Shown piece after piece: positions 1 through 7,699 of a stretch of DNA of 17,501 bases. The first letter of the stretch is position 1. Each line of letters opens with the position of its first letter. The notes under the pieces are model-generated. The model was not told the origin of the DNA and ran no database searches. It saw only the letters and a program-made list of their open reading frames with translations. Location of the stretch: assembly GCA_937958785.1 (NCBI GenBank), contig CALGMY010000127.1:1-17501 (forward strand), written 5' to 3'. Position numbers and translations under genes: made by a program. The stretch is from an uncultured Gammaproteobacteria bacterium. GTDB lineage: Bacteria > Pseudomonadota > Gammaproteobacteria > Steroidobacterales > GCA-2729495.

Positions 1-1559
1 CCCGCCATCAGCTCCACGAGCCGGTAGTCGAGGAGGGGCACCCGGGCCTCCAGGGACGCCGCCATCGTCATGCGGTCCACCTTGGTCAGCATGTCGTCGG
101 GCAGGGAAACCTTGAGGTTGAAGTACATCAGGCGGTAGAAGGGGTCGGTCCAGGGGCAGTCCTTCATGAGCTCCGCGAGCACGTCGGCGACCGGGATCAC
201 CCGCTGCCCGCCGAGCAGCGCGGCCCGGCCCGCGTCATCCAGCCAGGCCGCCTTGCCCAGGAGACGCTCCGTGAAGGGCCAGGATGCCGTGCGCACCAGG
301 CGCTCGTAGCGGTTCAGCGTATACCGGGCGCTGCCCCGGGCCAGGCCAGCGGCGCCGCCCAGCGCGCCCTCGGCCAGGCGGCGCACCGGCCGTGGCAGGC
401 GTTGCCAGCCGGCCGCGAACTTCTCCGCCTGGTAGGCCTGGTAACCGGACAGCAGCTCGTCGCCGCCGTCGCCGGTCAGCACCATCTTCACCCGGGAGGC
501 GGCCAGCCGGGACACGTAACCGGTGGGTATGGCCGACGAGTCGCCGAAGGGCTCGTCGTAGTGGAAGGCCACCGCGTCCAGGGTGGTGGCGAGGTCACCG
601 GGCTCCACCACCTGCTCGTGGTGGTCGGCGCCGACCTGCCGGGCCACGAGCCGGGCGAGCTCCCGTTCGTCGTAGCCGGCCTCGGCGAAGCCGATCGTGA
701 AGGTCTGCACGGGCAGCGGCGTCTGGTCCGCCATCAGGGTGACGACGGACGCGGAGTCGAGGCCGCCGCTCAGGAAGGCGCCGAAGGGCACGTCGCTGCG
801 CATGCTGATCCGCACAGCGTCGGTGAGCAGGGCGCCGAACTCCTCCTGCACGGCGGCCCGGTCGGTGCGCATGTCCCCCTCGGCGACCTGCGGCAGGTCC
901 CAGTACTGCCGGATCTCCGTGCGGCTGCCATCGGTGACCAGGTAGTGGCCCGCCTTGAGCTTGTGCACGCCCCGGTAGAAGGAGTGCGGCGCCGGGATGT
1001 AGCCCAGGGCCAGGTAGACGTCGAGCAGCTCCGGGTCGGGCTGCCGCGGGACTCCGCCGGCGAACAGGCTCTTGATCTCGGAGCCGAACATGAACCGGTT
1101 GTCATCCACCACGTAGTGCAGCGGCTTGATGCCCAGCCGGTCCCGGGCGACGAAGAGCTCGCCCCGACGCACATCCCAGAGCGCGAAGGCCCACATTCCG
1201 TTAAGTCTGGCCAGGCACCCGGCGCCCCACCGGTCCCAGGCCTTCAGGATGACTTCCGTGTCGGAGTCGGTGGCGAAGGTGGCGCCGAGGGCCTCGAGCT
1301 CCGAGCGCAGTTCGACGTAGTTGTATACTTCGCCGTTGTAGACGATGACGTTCCCGGACGCCGGGTCCTGCATGGGCTGGTGGCCGGCGGCGGGATCGAT
1401 GATGGCGAGCCGCCGGTGGCCGAGCCCGAGGCCCGGCACACGATGGAAGCCACTGGAGTCCGGGCCCCGGTGCCCGAGCACGTTCGTCATGCGCGCGAGC
1501 AGGTCCTGATCGACGTCCCTCGACCGGTCCCGATAGAGAATGCCCGCGATGCCGCACAT
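1..1559 (-). CDS. asnB: Glutamine-dependent asparagine-synthase-type amidotransferase (partial, C-terminus off left edge)
   Basis: The protein starts MCGIAGILYR, so Cys2 becomes the N-terminal nucleophile of a class II glutamine amidotransferase domain (about residues 1-200, with an HRGPD motif near residue 31). It continues into an ATP-pyrophosphatase synthetase domain with SGGLDS at residues 264-269 and LTGDGGDELLSGY further on. The family uses glutamine to amidate a carboxylate through an adenylated intermediate in the cytoplasm. About 519 residues are present and the C-terminal end lies beyond base 1. The gene is divergent from a glycosyltransferase operon, with 59-60 bp between the start codons. 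Relatives of this type are common in exopolysaccharide clusters, including exosortase/PEP-CTERM loci, where they probably amidate a sugar or another precursor rather than make asparagine; that role is inference. The symbol reflects the family, not a proven asparagine synthetase. No second amidotransferase-specific partner is visible upstream. Confidence 0.93.
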   Translation of the reverse strand, partial: MCGIAGILYRDRSRDVDQDLLARMTNVLGHRGPDSSGFHRVPGLGLGHRRLAIIDPAAGHQPMQDPASGNVIVYNGEVYNYVELRSELEALGATFATDSDTEVILKAWDRWGAGCLARLNGMWAFALWDVRRGELFVARDRLGIKPLHYVVDDNRFMFGSEIKSLFAGGVPRQPDPELLDVYLALGYIPAPHSFYRGVHKLKAGHYLVTDGSRTEIRQYWDLPQVAEGDMRTDRAAVQEEFGALLTDAVRISMRSDVPFGAFLSGGLDSASVVTLMADQTPLPVQTFTIGFAEAGYDERELARLVARQVGADHHEQVVEPGDLATTLDAVAFHYDEPFGDSSAIPTGYVSRLAASRVKMVLTGDGGDELLSGYQAYQAEKFAAGWQRLPRPVRRLAEGALGGAAGLARGSARYTLNRYERLVRTASWPFTERLLGKAAWLDDAGRAALLGGQRVIPVADVLAELMKDCPWTDPFYRLMYFNLKVSLPDDMLTKVDRMTMAASLEARVPLLDYRLVELMA

Positions 1560-1606
1560 GCCGGTCTGCTTCACCCGTGGCCGGGCGCTTCCGTGAACGT
1601 GGCCGG

Positions 1607-1612
1607 TATGAT
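1607..1612 (+). promoter_or_regulatory. Candidate -10 box (TATGAT) for the rightward glycan operon
   Basis: TATGAT matches the sigma-70 -10 consensus at five of six positions and lies in the 60-bp gap between the divergent amidotransferase and glycosyltransferase genes. Its end is 7 bp before the ATG at 1620, so transcription would start at or next to the start codon, suggesting a leaderless or nearly leaderless mRNA. No convincing -35 hexamer is seen at 16-18 bp upstream and no Shine-Dalgarno sequence precedes the ATG. This is a prediction only. Confidence 0.3.
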
Positions 1613-1619
1613 GGCCTGA

Positions 1620-2828
1620 ATGTCCCGAATGTCCAGCGCCAACGTCGTCTTCATGGGGAATCTGCTCTACCCCGAGGGTCTCGCCGAGACCAAGCGCTTC
1701 CAGCATTTCATCGATGCCATGTCCGCCGATCCGGGCAATGCGGTCCGGGTCCTGCTGTTGAGGCAGAGTCACCCGGGCCGCGCCGGGGCGGGTTTGTCCG
1801 GCGAGCACCGCGGGATAACCTACGCCACGATCGGGCAGGACATCGGCGCCAACCTCGGGCTCCCCGTGGCAGTGCTGCGTTACCTCTACGCCGGGTGCCG
1901 TCAGCTGTGGGCTGCCAGGCGACCCGGCGGCCACAACATCCTCTTTCTCTACAACGAGCCCAACGTCGAGAACGTCGCCTTCGTGCTGTGGGCGAAGCTG
2001 CTCGGCTACCGGGTCATCGTGGACATCGTGGAGGACAGCTACTTCATTCCCGGGGACGCCCGCTGGATCTCGCGGCTGAAGGCCCGCTCGAGCGCCTGGG
2101 CGACCAGGCACCTGGACTGGTTTGCCGACGGGGTGGTGGTGATCTCGTCGTTCCTGGAGCGCAAGCTGGCGGGCATCCTGCGCGGTCGCCGGCCGGTATG
2201 CCACGTGCCCATTTCGGTCGACCTCGACCGGGTGGTGGCCCGTACCGGTGCCTTTCACCGTCCGGTACGCCTGCTGTATGCCGGCAGTTTCGGTGACAAG
2301 GACGGCGTCGAGGGTCTCATCGACGCGTTCGACCAGCTCGCCAGCCGCTGGCCGGACCTGGAGTTCGTGCTCACGGGGCTGGGGCAGGCCGGCCGGATGG
2401 ACGAGGTGCACCGCCGGATCGCCAGGTCGCCGTTTGCCGCGAAGATCCGCTACGTGGGCCGGCTGCCGGACGAGCAGTACTTCCGCCTGATCAGCGAGTG
2501 CGACATTCCCTGCGTGGTGCGCGCGCCCTCGGCGTTCGCGGACCGCGGGTTCCCCTTCAAGCTGGGCGAATACCTGGCGACGGGCCGGCCCGTGGTGGCG
2601 TCGCGGGTCAGCGATGTGGAGCGCTACCTCGTGGACGGTGTCAATGCCATGCTCGTGGACGCCGGTTCTGTCGCCGGCGTGGTCTCGGCCGTCGAGTACC
2701 TGCTGGCGGACGAAGCCAGGGCGCTGGCGATCGGCCTGGCGGGCCGGCGGGTAGCGGAGGAGCACTTCTCCGCCCGCACGAACGGGCGACGACTGCTCGC
2801 ACTGGTCGAGAGCCTCGGGGAGCGGTGA
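1620..2828 (+). CDS. Family 4 glycosyltransferase (first of two)
   Basis: This 402-residue cytoplasmic or membrane-associated protein has the GT-B layout of GT4 retaining glycosyltransferases. The N-terminal acceptor domain (about 1-205) ends with a VISSFLERKL segment. The C-terminal nucleotide-sugar domain begins with LLYAGSFGDKDGVEGLIDAF near residue 217 and has FKLGEYLATGRPVVAS, in which Glu317 corresponds to the second Glu of the usual EX7E motif. The first Glu of that motif is not obvious, so the family fit is slightly divergent. Donor and acceptor cannot be predicted. The ATG at 1620 is chosen because the protein lines up from there; an in-frame ATG at 1632 is an alternative, and neither has a clear ribosome binding site. 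It is the first gene of the rightward operon, and its TGA stop overlaps the next ATG by one base (TGATG), which suggests translational coupling. Confidence 0.9.
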   Translation: MSRMSSANVVFMGNLLYPEGLAETKRFQHFIDAMSADPGNAVRVLLLRQSHPGRAGAGLSGEHRGITYATIGQDIGANLGLPVAVLRYLYAGCRQLWAARRPGGHNILFLYNEPNVENVAFVLWAKLLGYRVIVDIVEDSYFIPGDARWISRLKARSSAWATRHLDWFADGVVVISSFLERKLAGILRGRRPVCHVPISVDLDRVVARTGAFHRPVRLLYAGSFGDKDGVEGLIDAFDQLASRWPDLEFVLTGLGQAGRMDEVHRRIARSPFAAKIRYVGRLPDEQYFRLISECDIPCVVRAPSAFADRGFPFKLGEYLATGRPVVASRVSDVERYLVDGVNAMLVDAGSVAGVVSAVEYLLADEARALAIGLAGRRVAEEHFSARTNGRRLLALVESLGER

Positions 2829-3943
2829 TGAGCCTTTCGCCCCCGGACGGACATTCACGGCCACCCAGGGTGCTGATCACCGTGCCCTGTCTCGACCTGC
2901 CCGGCGGGGTCGCCAACTACTACCGGACCCTGCGACCGCACCTCGGCCCGGAGAAGCGCTATTTCGAGATTGGGGCTCGTCCCGGCGAATCCGGCTGGTG
3001 GGCCGGCGTGGCGCGCATCGTCCGGGATTACTGGCGCTTCCACCGCTGTCTCGTGACCGACGCCGTGGACCTCGTGCACATCAATCCGTCGCTGGGCCCC
3101 CGGTCCATCGTCCGTGACGGCCTGCTGCTGCTGATCGCCAGGGTCCACGGGCGCCCGGTACTGGTCTTCTTCCGGGGCTGGGACCCCGCGTTCGAGGCGC
3201 GCCTCCGGGCCCGGCACGCCCGGCTGTTCAGGTGGGTCTATGGCCAGGCGAGCGCCCTCGTGGTGCTGGCCGAGGAATTCGCGCGGGCGTGCGTCGAGAT
3301 GGGCCTCGGGGTACCGGTGGCCGTGGAGACGACGGTGGTGGCCGACGAGGTCTTCGCCCAGCCTCCCGGCCGCGAGCCGGACCGGGATGGCGCCGGGATC
3401 CTGTTCCTGAGCCGCCTGGATCGGGGCAAGGGCCTGGAGGAGGCGATCGACGCCATGGCCGCGGTGCACGGGCGCTTCCCGGCGGCGAGCCTCACGATCG
3501 CGGGCGACGGCCCGGAGCGTGGCGGCGCCGAGGAGCGGGTCCGGGCGCGCGGCCTGGAACGTGTCACGTTTACCGGTCACCTGGCCGATGGTGACCGCGC
3601 CCGGGCCTACCGGGCGGCCAGTATCTTCCTGTTCCCGTCCCACCATGAAGGCATGCCCAACGCGGTCCTGGAGGCCATGGCCTTCGGCCTCCCGGTGATC
3701 ACCCGGGCCGTGGGTGGCCTCCGGGACTTCTTCGAGGACGGGCGCATGGGCTACATCACGGAGAGCCGGGACCCGGCCGTGCTGGCCGGACTGCTCGGCC
3801 GGCTGCTGGCGGATCCGTCCCTGCGGGCCGCCATGGGTCAGTACAATCGCGACTACGCACGGCGGCGCTTCGCCGCCTCGGTCGTCGCCGCAAGGCTGCT
3901 GGAAATCTATGGCCGGGTTGCAGGACAGGGCGGCGCTCGTTGA
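2828..3943 (+). CDS. Family 4 glycosyltransferase (second of two)
   Basis: The protein is 371 residues long and is a typical GT4 retaining glycosyltransferase with a GT-B fold. The N-terminal domain opens with VLITVPCLDLPGGVANYYRT, a glycine-rich loop common in this family. The C-terminal domain has LFLSRLDRGKGLEEAIDA and a complete EX7E motif in HHEGMPNAVLEAMAFGLPVI (Glu274 and Glu282). The ATG at 2828 is preferred over an upstream in-frame ATG at 2498 because the upstream part is a shadow of the preceding gene, the family homology begins at this Met, and a GGGGAG ribosome binding site lies five bases before it. It overlaps the previous gene by one base and the next by 35 bases, so it belongs to one coupled operon. 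It probably adds one sugar to a lipid-linked glycan; the sugar is unknown. Confidence 0.93.
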   Translation: MSLSPPDGHSRPPRVLITVPCLDLPGGVANYYRTLRPHLGPEKRYFEIGARPGESGWWAGVARIVRDYWRFHRCLVTDAVDLVHINPSLGPRSIVRDGLLLLIARVHGRPVLVFFRGWDPAFEARLRARHARLFRWVYGQASALVVLAEEFARACVEMGLGVPVAVETTVVADEVFAQPPGREPDRDGAGILFLSRLDRGKGLEEAIDAMAAVHGRFPAASLTIAGDGPERGGAEERVRARGLERVTFTGHLADGDRARAYRAASIFLFPSHHEGMPNAVLEAMAFGLPVITRAVGGLRDFFEDGRMGYITESRDPAVLAGLLGRLLADPSLRAAMGQYNRDYARRRFAASVVAARLLEIYGRVAGQGGAR

Positions 3944-5081
3944 GGGCTGGTGCGCCCGCGACGACCTTGCCACCCCCGATCCCTACGACATCTGGAAGAC
4001 CGGCCTGGGGTTCCGGGTGAAGGACTTCTACAACCGGCACCGGCGCCTCGGCCTGCTGCCCGCGGCGGCGTGCACGCTCTTCGACACCTACCTCAACGAC
4101 CGGCCCCGCTGGGGCTACCAGGCGCAGGAGTACCCGATCGTGCGGGCGTGGGCCGCCCTGTGCCTGCTGAACCTCCACGAGCGTGAACCGGCGCCGCGCC
4201 ACCTGGCCGCCGCCCGCCGCCACCTGGACTGGCTGCTCGCCCACGCGAGCCCCGGCTACCGCGGCCCCTGCTGGGGCATCGCCTTCCGCCAGCCCATCAG
4301 CCCCGGGCTCGTCTACGGGGCCGACCTGCCCCTCGTGACCATGACCCCGTATCCCCTCGAGGCCTTCGTGCGCTACCACGAGGCCACGGGCGATCCGGAC
4401 CTGCCGCCCGTCATCCGGGGCATCCACGCCTTCCTGGACCGGGACGTGCCCCTCATGGACCAGGGTGATGACTGGGAGCTGCCGGCCTACAGCGCCCGCC
4501 GCGACCGGCGCGTGGTCAACGCCACGAGCTACCTGCTGCACGCGCTGGCCCTCGCCCTGCCGTACCTGGACGGGGCGGGGCAGGCCCGGGCCCGGGGACG
4601 CATCGCCCGGCTGGGCCGGTACCTCGAGCGGGAACAGCGGCCGGACGGGTCCTGGCTCTACTCGCCGGACGGGCCCCCCTTCATCGACTGCTTCCACACC
4701 GCCATCGTGCTGAAGAACCTGGTGCGGGCCGACCGGCGGGCCGGGCTGCCGGCGGCGGCGGCCATGGTGGAACGGGGCTGGCAGTACCTGCTGCAGGCCT
4801 TCCGGGACGAGGGCACGGGGCTCTTCCGGCGCTTCGCGCTCGCGAACAAGCCCTCGCTGGTGCGCTTCGACCTGTACGACAATGCGGAGGTGGTGAACCT
4901 GGCGCTGCTCCTCGGCCACGACGACCTCGCCGCCAGCCTGGCGGGCGCCACGGCGCGCGCGTTCCAGCGTGGCGATGCCATCTACAGCCAGATCGACCGC
5001 TTCGGCCTGCGCCACAACCGCAACACGCTGCGCTGGGCAGTGATGCCCTGGCTACACGCGCTGTCCCGGCTGCCGGACTGA
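3909..5081 (+). CDS. Alpha/alpha-toroid protein of unknown activity in a glycosyltransferase operon
   Basis: I do not recognise a specific enzyme. From the ATG at 3909 it encodes 390 residues dominated by amphipathic helical hairpins, as in alpha/alpha-barrel (toroid) folds. The segment QRPDGSW (residues 243-249) resembles the QW motif of squalene-hopene cyclases and prenyltransferase beta subunits, and is followed by an aromatic-rich FIDCFHTAIVLKNL helix. It lacks an obvious signal peptide, and no DXDD cyclase acid motif was noticed. The start gives a 35-bp overlap with the preceding glycosyltransferase; the upstream extension to 3714 is a shadow of that gene. The next amidotransferase begins 4 bp after the stop. 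Toroid and six-hairpin folds are also used by glycan epimerases, lyases and glycosidases, so a polysaccharide-modifying role is the most economical guess from context, but a terpenoid-related or purely structural role is possible. Confidence 0.8.
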   Translation: MAGLQDRAALVEGWCARDDLATPDPYDIWKTGLGFRVKDFYNRHRRLGLLPAAACTLFDTYLNDRPRWGYQAQEYPIVRAWAALCLLNLHEREPAPRHLAAARRHLDWLLAHASPGYRGPCWGIAFRQPISPGLVYGADLPLVTMTPYPLEAFVRYHEATGDPDLPPVIRGIHAFLDRDVPLMDQGDDWELPAYSARRDRRVVNATSYLLHALALALPYLDGAGQARARGRIARLGRYLEREQRPDGSWLYSPDGPPFIDCFHTAIVLKNLVRADRRAGLPAAAAMVERGWQYLLQAFRDEGTGLFRRFALANKPSLVRFDLYDNAEVVNLALLLGHDDLAASLAGATARAFQRGDAIYSQIDRFGLRHNRNTLRWAVMPWLHALSRLPD

Positions 5082-5085
5082 CGCC

Positions 5086-6924
5086 ATGTGCGGCCTCGTC
5101 GGCACCGTCAACCTGCCGCTCGACGACGCGGTGCTCGACCTCATCGCCCATCGCGGCCCCGACGGGTCCGGACTGGCGCGCGAGACGGTGGGCAACCACG
5201 TCGTGCACCTGGGGCACCGGCGCCTCGCCATCGTCGACCTCTCCCCGAACGGCGCGCAGCCCATGCGCACCCGGGACGGGAGTCACGTGCTGGTGTTCAA
5301 CGGCGAGATCTACAACCACGCGGCGCTCCGCCCACGCCTCGGCGCCGTGCCCTTCCGGGGACACTCGGACACCGAGACCCTGCTCGAGCTGCTGGCGGGC
5401 GAGGGCACGGCGGCGGTACCCGCGCTGAACGGCATCTTCGCCTTCGCCTGGCTCGACGTGCCGGGTCGCCGGCTGGTGCTCGCCCGGGACCCCTTCGGCG
5501 TGAAGCCGCTCTACTACGCGGAGCACGCCGGCGGGCTCGCCTTCGGTTCCGAGCTCGCGCCCCTGCTCGAGCTCGTGCCCCGGGCCGTGGACGCCGACGC
5601 GCTCGGCACGCTGCTGAAGCTCCGCTTCACGCCCTCGCCCCGGACGCTGTTCGCCGGCATCCGCCGCCTGCGGCCCGGGCACCTGCTCGAGGTGCGCCTG
5701 GACGGCGACCGGCCCGTGGCGCGGGAGCTGCCCTACGTGGGCCGCCTGCCGCAGCTCGCAGACCCGGGCGGCATGGCCGCGGCCGTGCACGACTACGGCG
5801 CGCATTTCGCCGCCGCCGTCCGCCGCCAGCTCATGAGCGACGTGGAGATCGGCGTGCTGCTCTCCGGTGGCGTGGATTCCGCCCTCGTGGCGGCCGTCGC
5901 CCAGCGGGAATCGGGCCGGCCCCTGAAGGCCTTCACCGTCGGCTTCACCGGCGAGGGCGCGGGGGAGGCGGACGAGATCGCCGACGCGGCGGCCACCGCG
6001 TCGGCCCTGGGCATGGAGCACCTCACGGTCCGCATCGGCTTCGACAACTTCCTCACCGCCCTCGAGGACTGCGTTGCGGTGGTGGAGGAACCCCTCGCCA
6101 CCACCTCGATCGTGCCCATGCGCTACCTCGCCCGGCTGGCCGCGAGCCACGTGAAGGTGGTGCTGTCGGGCCAGGGGGCGGACGAACCCCTCGGGGGCTA
6201 CGGGCGCTACCAGGCGGAGCTGTACGCGGATTATGTCCCGCCGGTCCTGGCCCGGGGCCTCCGGGCCCTGGTGCGGGGCCTCGGCCTGACCGGGGAGCGC
6301 CTGAACCGGGGTCTCGAGGCCTTTTCGGCCCCGGACGATGTGGGCCGGTTCCTGGCCGCCTGTGCGGTCTTCAGGGACGATGAAATCCGGGACCTGACGG
6401 GGACCGCCCCCCGGGCCCCCCGGGAGAGCCTGGAGTACTTCCACGGCCTCCTGGGCCTGCCGGCCCTGCCGGCGGCGGTCGAGCGGATGATGGCCCTGGA
6501 CCTGCGCCTCGGCCTCGCCGACGACCTGCTGCTCTATACCGACAAAATTACCATGCGTTCATCCCTCGAGTGCCGCGTGCCGATCCTGGACCTCGACCTG
6601 ATACGCTTCATCGAGACGTTGCCGGCCAGGTATCGCGTGGGGCGGGGCCAGGGCAAGATCGTGCACCGGGCCTGGGCCCGGACGGTGCTCCCGGGGAGCA
6701 TCGTGGACCGCCCCAAGAAGGGTTTCTGGTCGCCAACCCGGGTCTGGTTCCGGGACGAGGCCCGCCTGCGGGCCATCCTGCTGGATCCCGCCACCCGCTT
6801 TGCCCGTTACTTCGACCTCGAGGCCGTGGGGCGCACGATCGGTGAACACCAGCGTGGCTACAACCGGGAGCGGCACATCTTCCTGCTGCTCGCCCTCTAC
6901 TTCTGGCTGAACCGGCATGGGTGA
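5086..6924 (+). CDS. asnB: Glutamine-dependent asparagine-synthase-type amidotransferase (second copy)
   Basis: This complete 612-residue protein begins MCGLVGTVN, giving the catalytic Cys2 of a class II glutaminase domain, followed by AHRGPDGSG and NGEIYNH. The synthetase domain carries the ATP-binding loop SGGVDS at residues 260-265 and SGQGADEPLGGYGRY, a variant of the usual GGDELFGGY segment. The length fits the glutamine-hydrolysing asparagine synthase family. It starts 4 bp after the toroid gene and its stop overlaps the next glycosyltransferase by 8 bp, so it is an operon member. Embedded among glycosyltransferases it more likely amidates a glycan precursor, for instance a uronic acid carboxylate, than supplies asparagine; this is inference. 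It is clearly divergent from the leftward homologue at the left edge, so it is a separate paralogue rather than a recent duplicate. Confidence 0.93.
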   Translation: MCGLVGTVNLPLDDAVLDLIAHRGPDGSGLARETVGNHVVHLGHRRLAIVDLSPNGAQPMRTRDGSHVLVFNGEIYNHAALRPRLGAVPFRGHSDTETLLELLAGEGTAAVPALNGIFAFAWLDVPGRRLVLARDPFGVKPLYYAEHAGGLAFGSELAPLLELVPRAVDADALGTLLKLRFTPSPRTLFAGIRRLRPGHLLEVRLDGDRPVARELPYVGRLPQLADPGGMAAAVHDYGAHFAAAVRRQLMSDVEIGVLLSGGVDSALVAAVAQRESGRPLKAFTVGFTGEGAGEADEIADAAATASALGMEHLTVRIGFDNFLTALEDCVAVVEEPLATTSIVPMRYLARLAASHVKVVLSGQGADEPLGGYGRYQAELYADYVPPVLARGLRALVRGLGLTGERLNRGLEAFSAPDDVGRFLAACAVFRDDEIRDLTGTAPRAPRESLEYFHGLLGLPALPAAVERMMALDLRLGLADDLLLYTDKITMRSSLECRVPILDLDLIRFIETLPARYRVGRGQGKIVHRAWARTVLPGSIVDRPKKGFWSPTRVWFRDEARLRAILLDPATRFARYFDLEAVGRTIGEHQRGYNRERHIFLLLALYFWLNRHG

Positions 6925-7690
6925 CCCCGTTCCCCGCCGCGTCGAGATCATGGGCGTGCCCGTGGACTGCGTGGACATGGCGGGCGCGCTCGCGCGCGTC
7001 GAGGCGCTGGTGGCGGGCGACCGGCCCGGCGCGGTGCTGGCCGTGAACCCCGAGAAGGTCATCCACGCGGCCGCCACGCCCGACCTGCTGCGCAGCCTGC
7101 GCCAGGCGGCCCTGCTCATCCCCGACGGCATCGGCGTGGTGTGGGCCCTGCGGCTGTTCGGCGGCGAGCGGGTCGAGCGGGTGCCGGGTGCCGAGCTGAT
7201 GCCAGCCATCTGCGGCCTCGCGGCCCGGCGAGGCTGGAAGGTGTTCCTGTATGGCGCGAAGCCCGAGGTGAATGCCGCCGCCTGCGCGGCCCTCCGCCGG
7301 GACTACCCGGGCCTTGCCATTGCCGGCGCGCGGGACGGCTACGTGTCCCCCGGGGAGATGCCGGGGCTCATCGCCGAGATCAATGCCCTGGCGCCCGAGA
7401 TCCTGTTCGTGGCGCTCGGCAGTCCGCGCCAGGAAGTCTGGATGGAGCGTCACCTGCCGGAGCTCGACGTGCGGGTCTGCCAGGGCGTGGGCGGCACCTT
7501 CGACGTTCTCGCGGGCCGGGTGCGGCGCGCGCCACTCTGGTTCCGCCGCTACAACCTGGAGTGGTTCTACCGGCTGCTCACCGAGCCCCGCCGGGCGCTG
7601 CGCCAGGTCGCGCTGCCGAAGTTCGTCTACCGGCTGCTCAAGGCCCGGCTGCGCGGGCACGTGCTCCGCACCGTCGACCCCGCCGGCTGA
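6917..7690 (+). CDS. WecG/TagA/CpsF family (GT26) glycosyltransferase
   Basis: The 257-residue protein contains the hallmark blocks of the WecG/TagA/CpsF family: an AVNPEKV segment near residue 42, IPDGIGVVWALRL with the conserved Asp70, ERVERVPGAELM around 84-95, LGSPRQEVWM near 168-176, and GVGGTFDVLAGRVRRAP followed by NLEWFYRL. The Asp in the PDG motif is the proposed catalytic base in TagA. Members transfer a sugar, such as ManNAc or ManNAcA, onto an undecaprenyl-diphosphate-linked acceptor at the inner membrane face, usually as an early committed step. The basic, hydrophobic C-terminal tail (LPKFVYRLLKARL) fits the membrane-binding appendage of the family. It is the last gene of the rightward operon, overlapping the amidotransferase by 8 bp. 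Its exact sugar is not predictable, so no WecG or TagA symbol is given. Confidence 0.94.
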   Translation: MGDPVPRRVEIMGVPVDCVDMAGALARVEALVAGDRPGAVLAVNPEKVIHAAATPDLLRSLRQAALLIPDGIGVVWALRLFGGERVERVPGAELMPAICGLAARRGWKVFLYGAKPEVNAAACAALRRDYPGLAIAGARDGYVSPGEMPGLIAEINALAPEILFVALGSPRQEVWMERHLPELDVRVCQGVGGTFDVLAGRVRRAPLWFRRYNLEWFYRLLTEPRRALRQVALPKFVYRLLKARLRGHVLRTVDPAG

Positions 7691-7699
7691 CCTAGGCGA

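Noticed and set aside
402..1619. Plus-strand 405-codon open frame opposite the first amidotransferase.
   Set aside because: The minus strand encodes Cys2, SGGLDS and GDGGDE motifs; the plus-strand product looks like a shadow.
2498..2827. Upstream in-frame ATG for the second GT4 gene.
   Set aside because: The added 110 residues are a shadow of the first GT4 gene; a ribosome binding site and the start of homology fix the start at 2828.
4681..6444. 587-codon open frame on the minus strand opposite the second amidotransferase.
   Set aside because: Composition typical of a frame shadow and no domain, while the plus-strand protein is a complete asparagine-synthase homologue.
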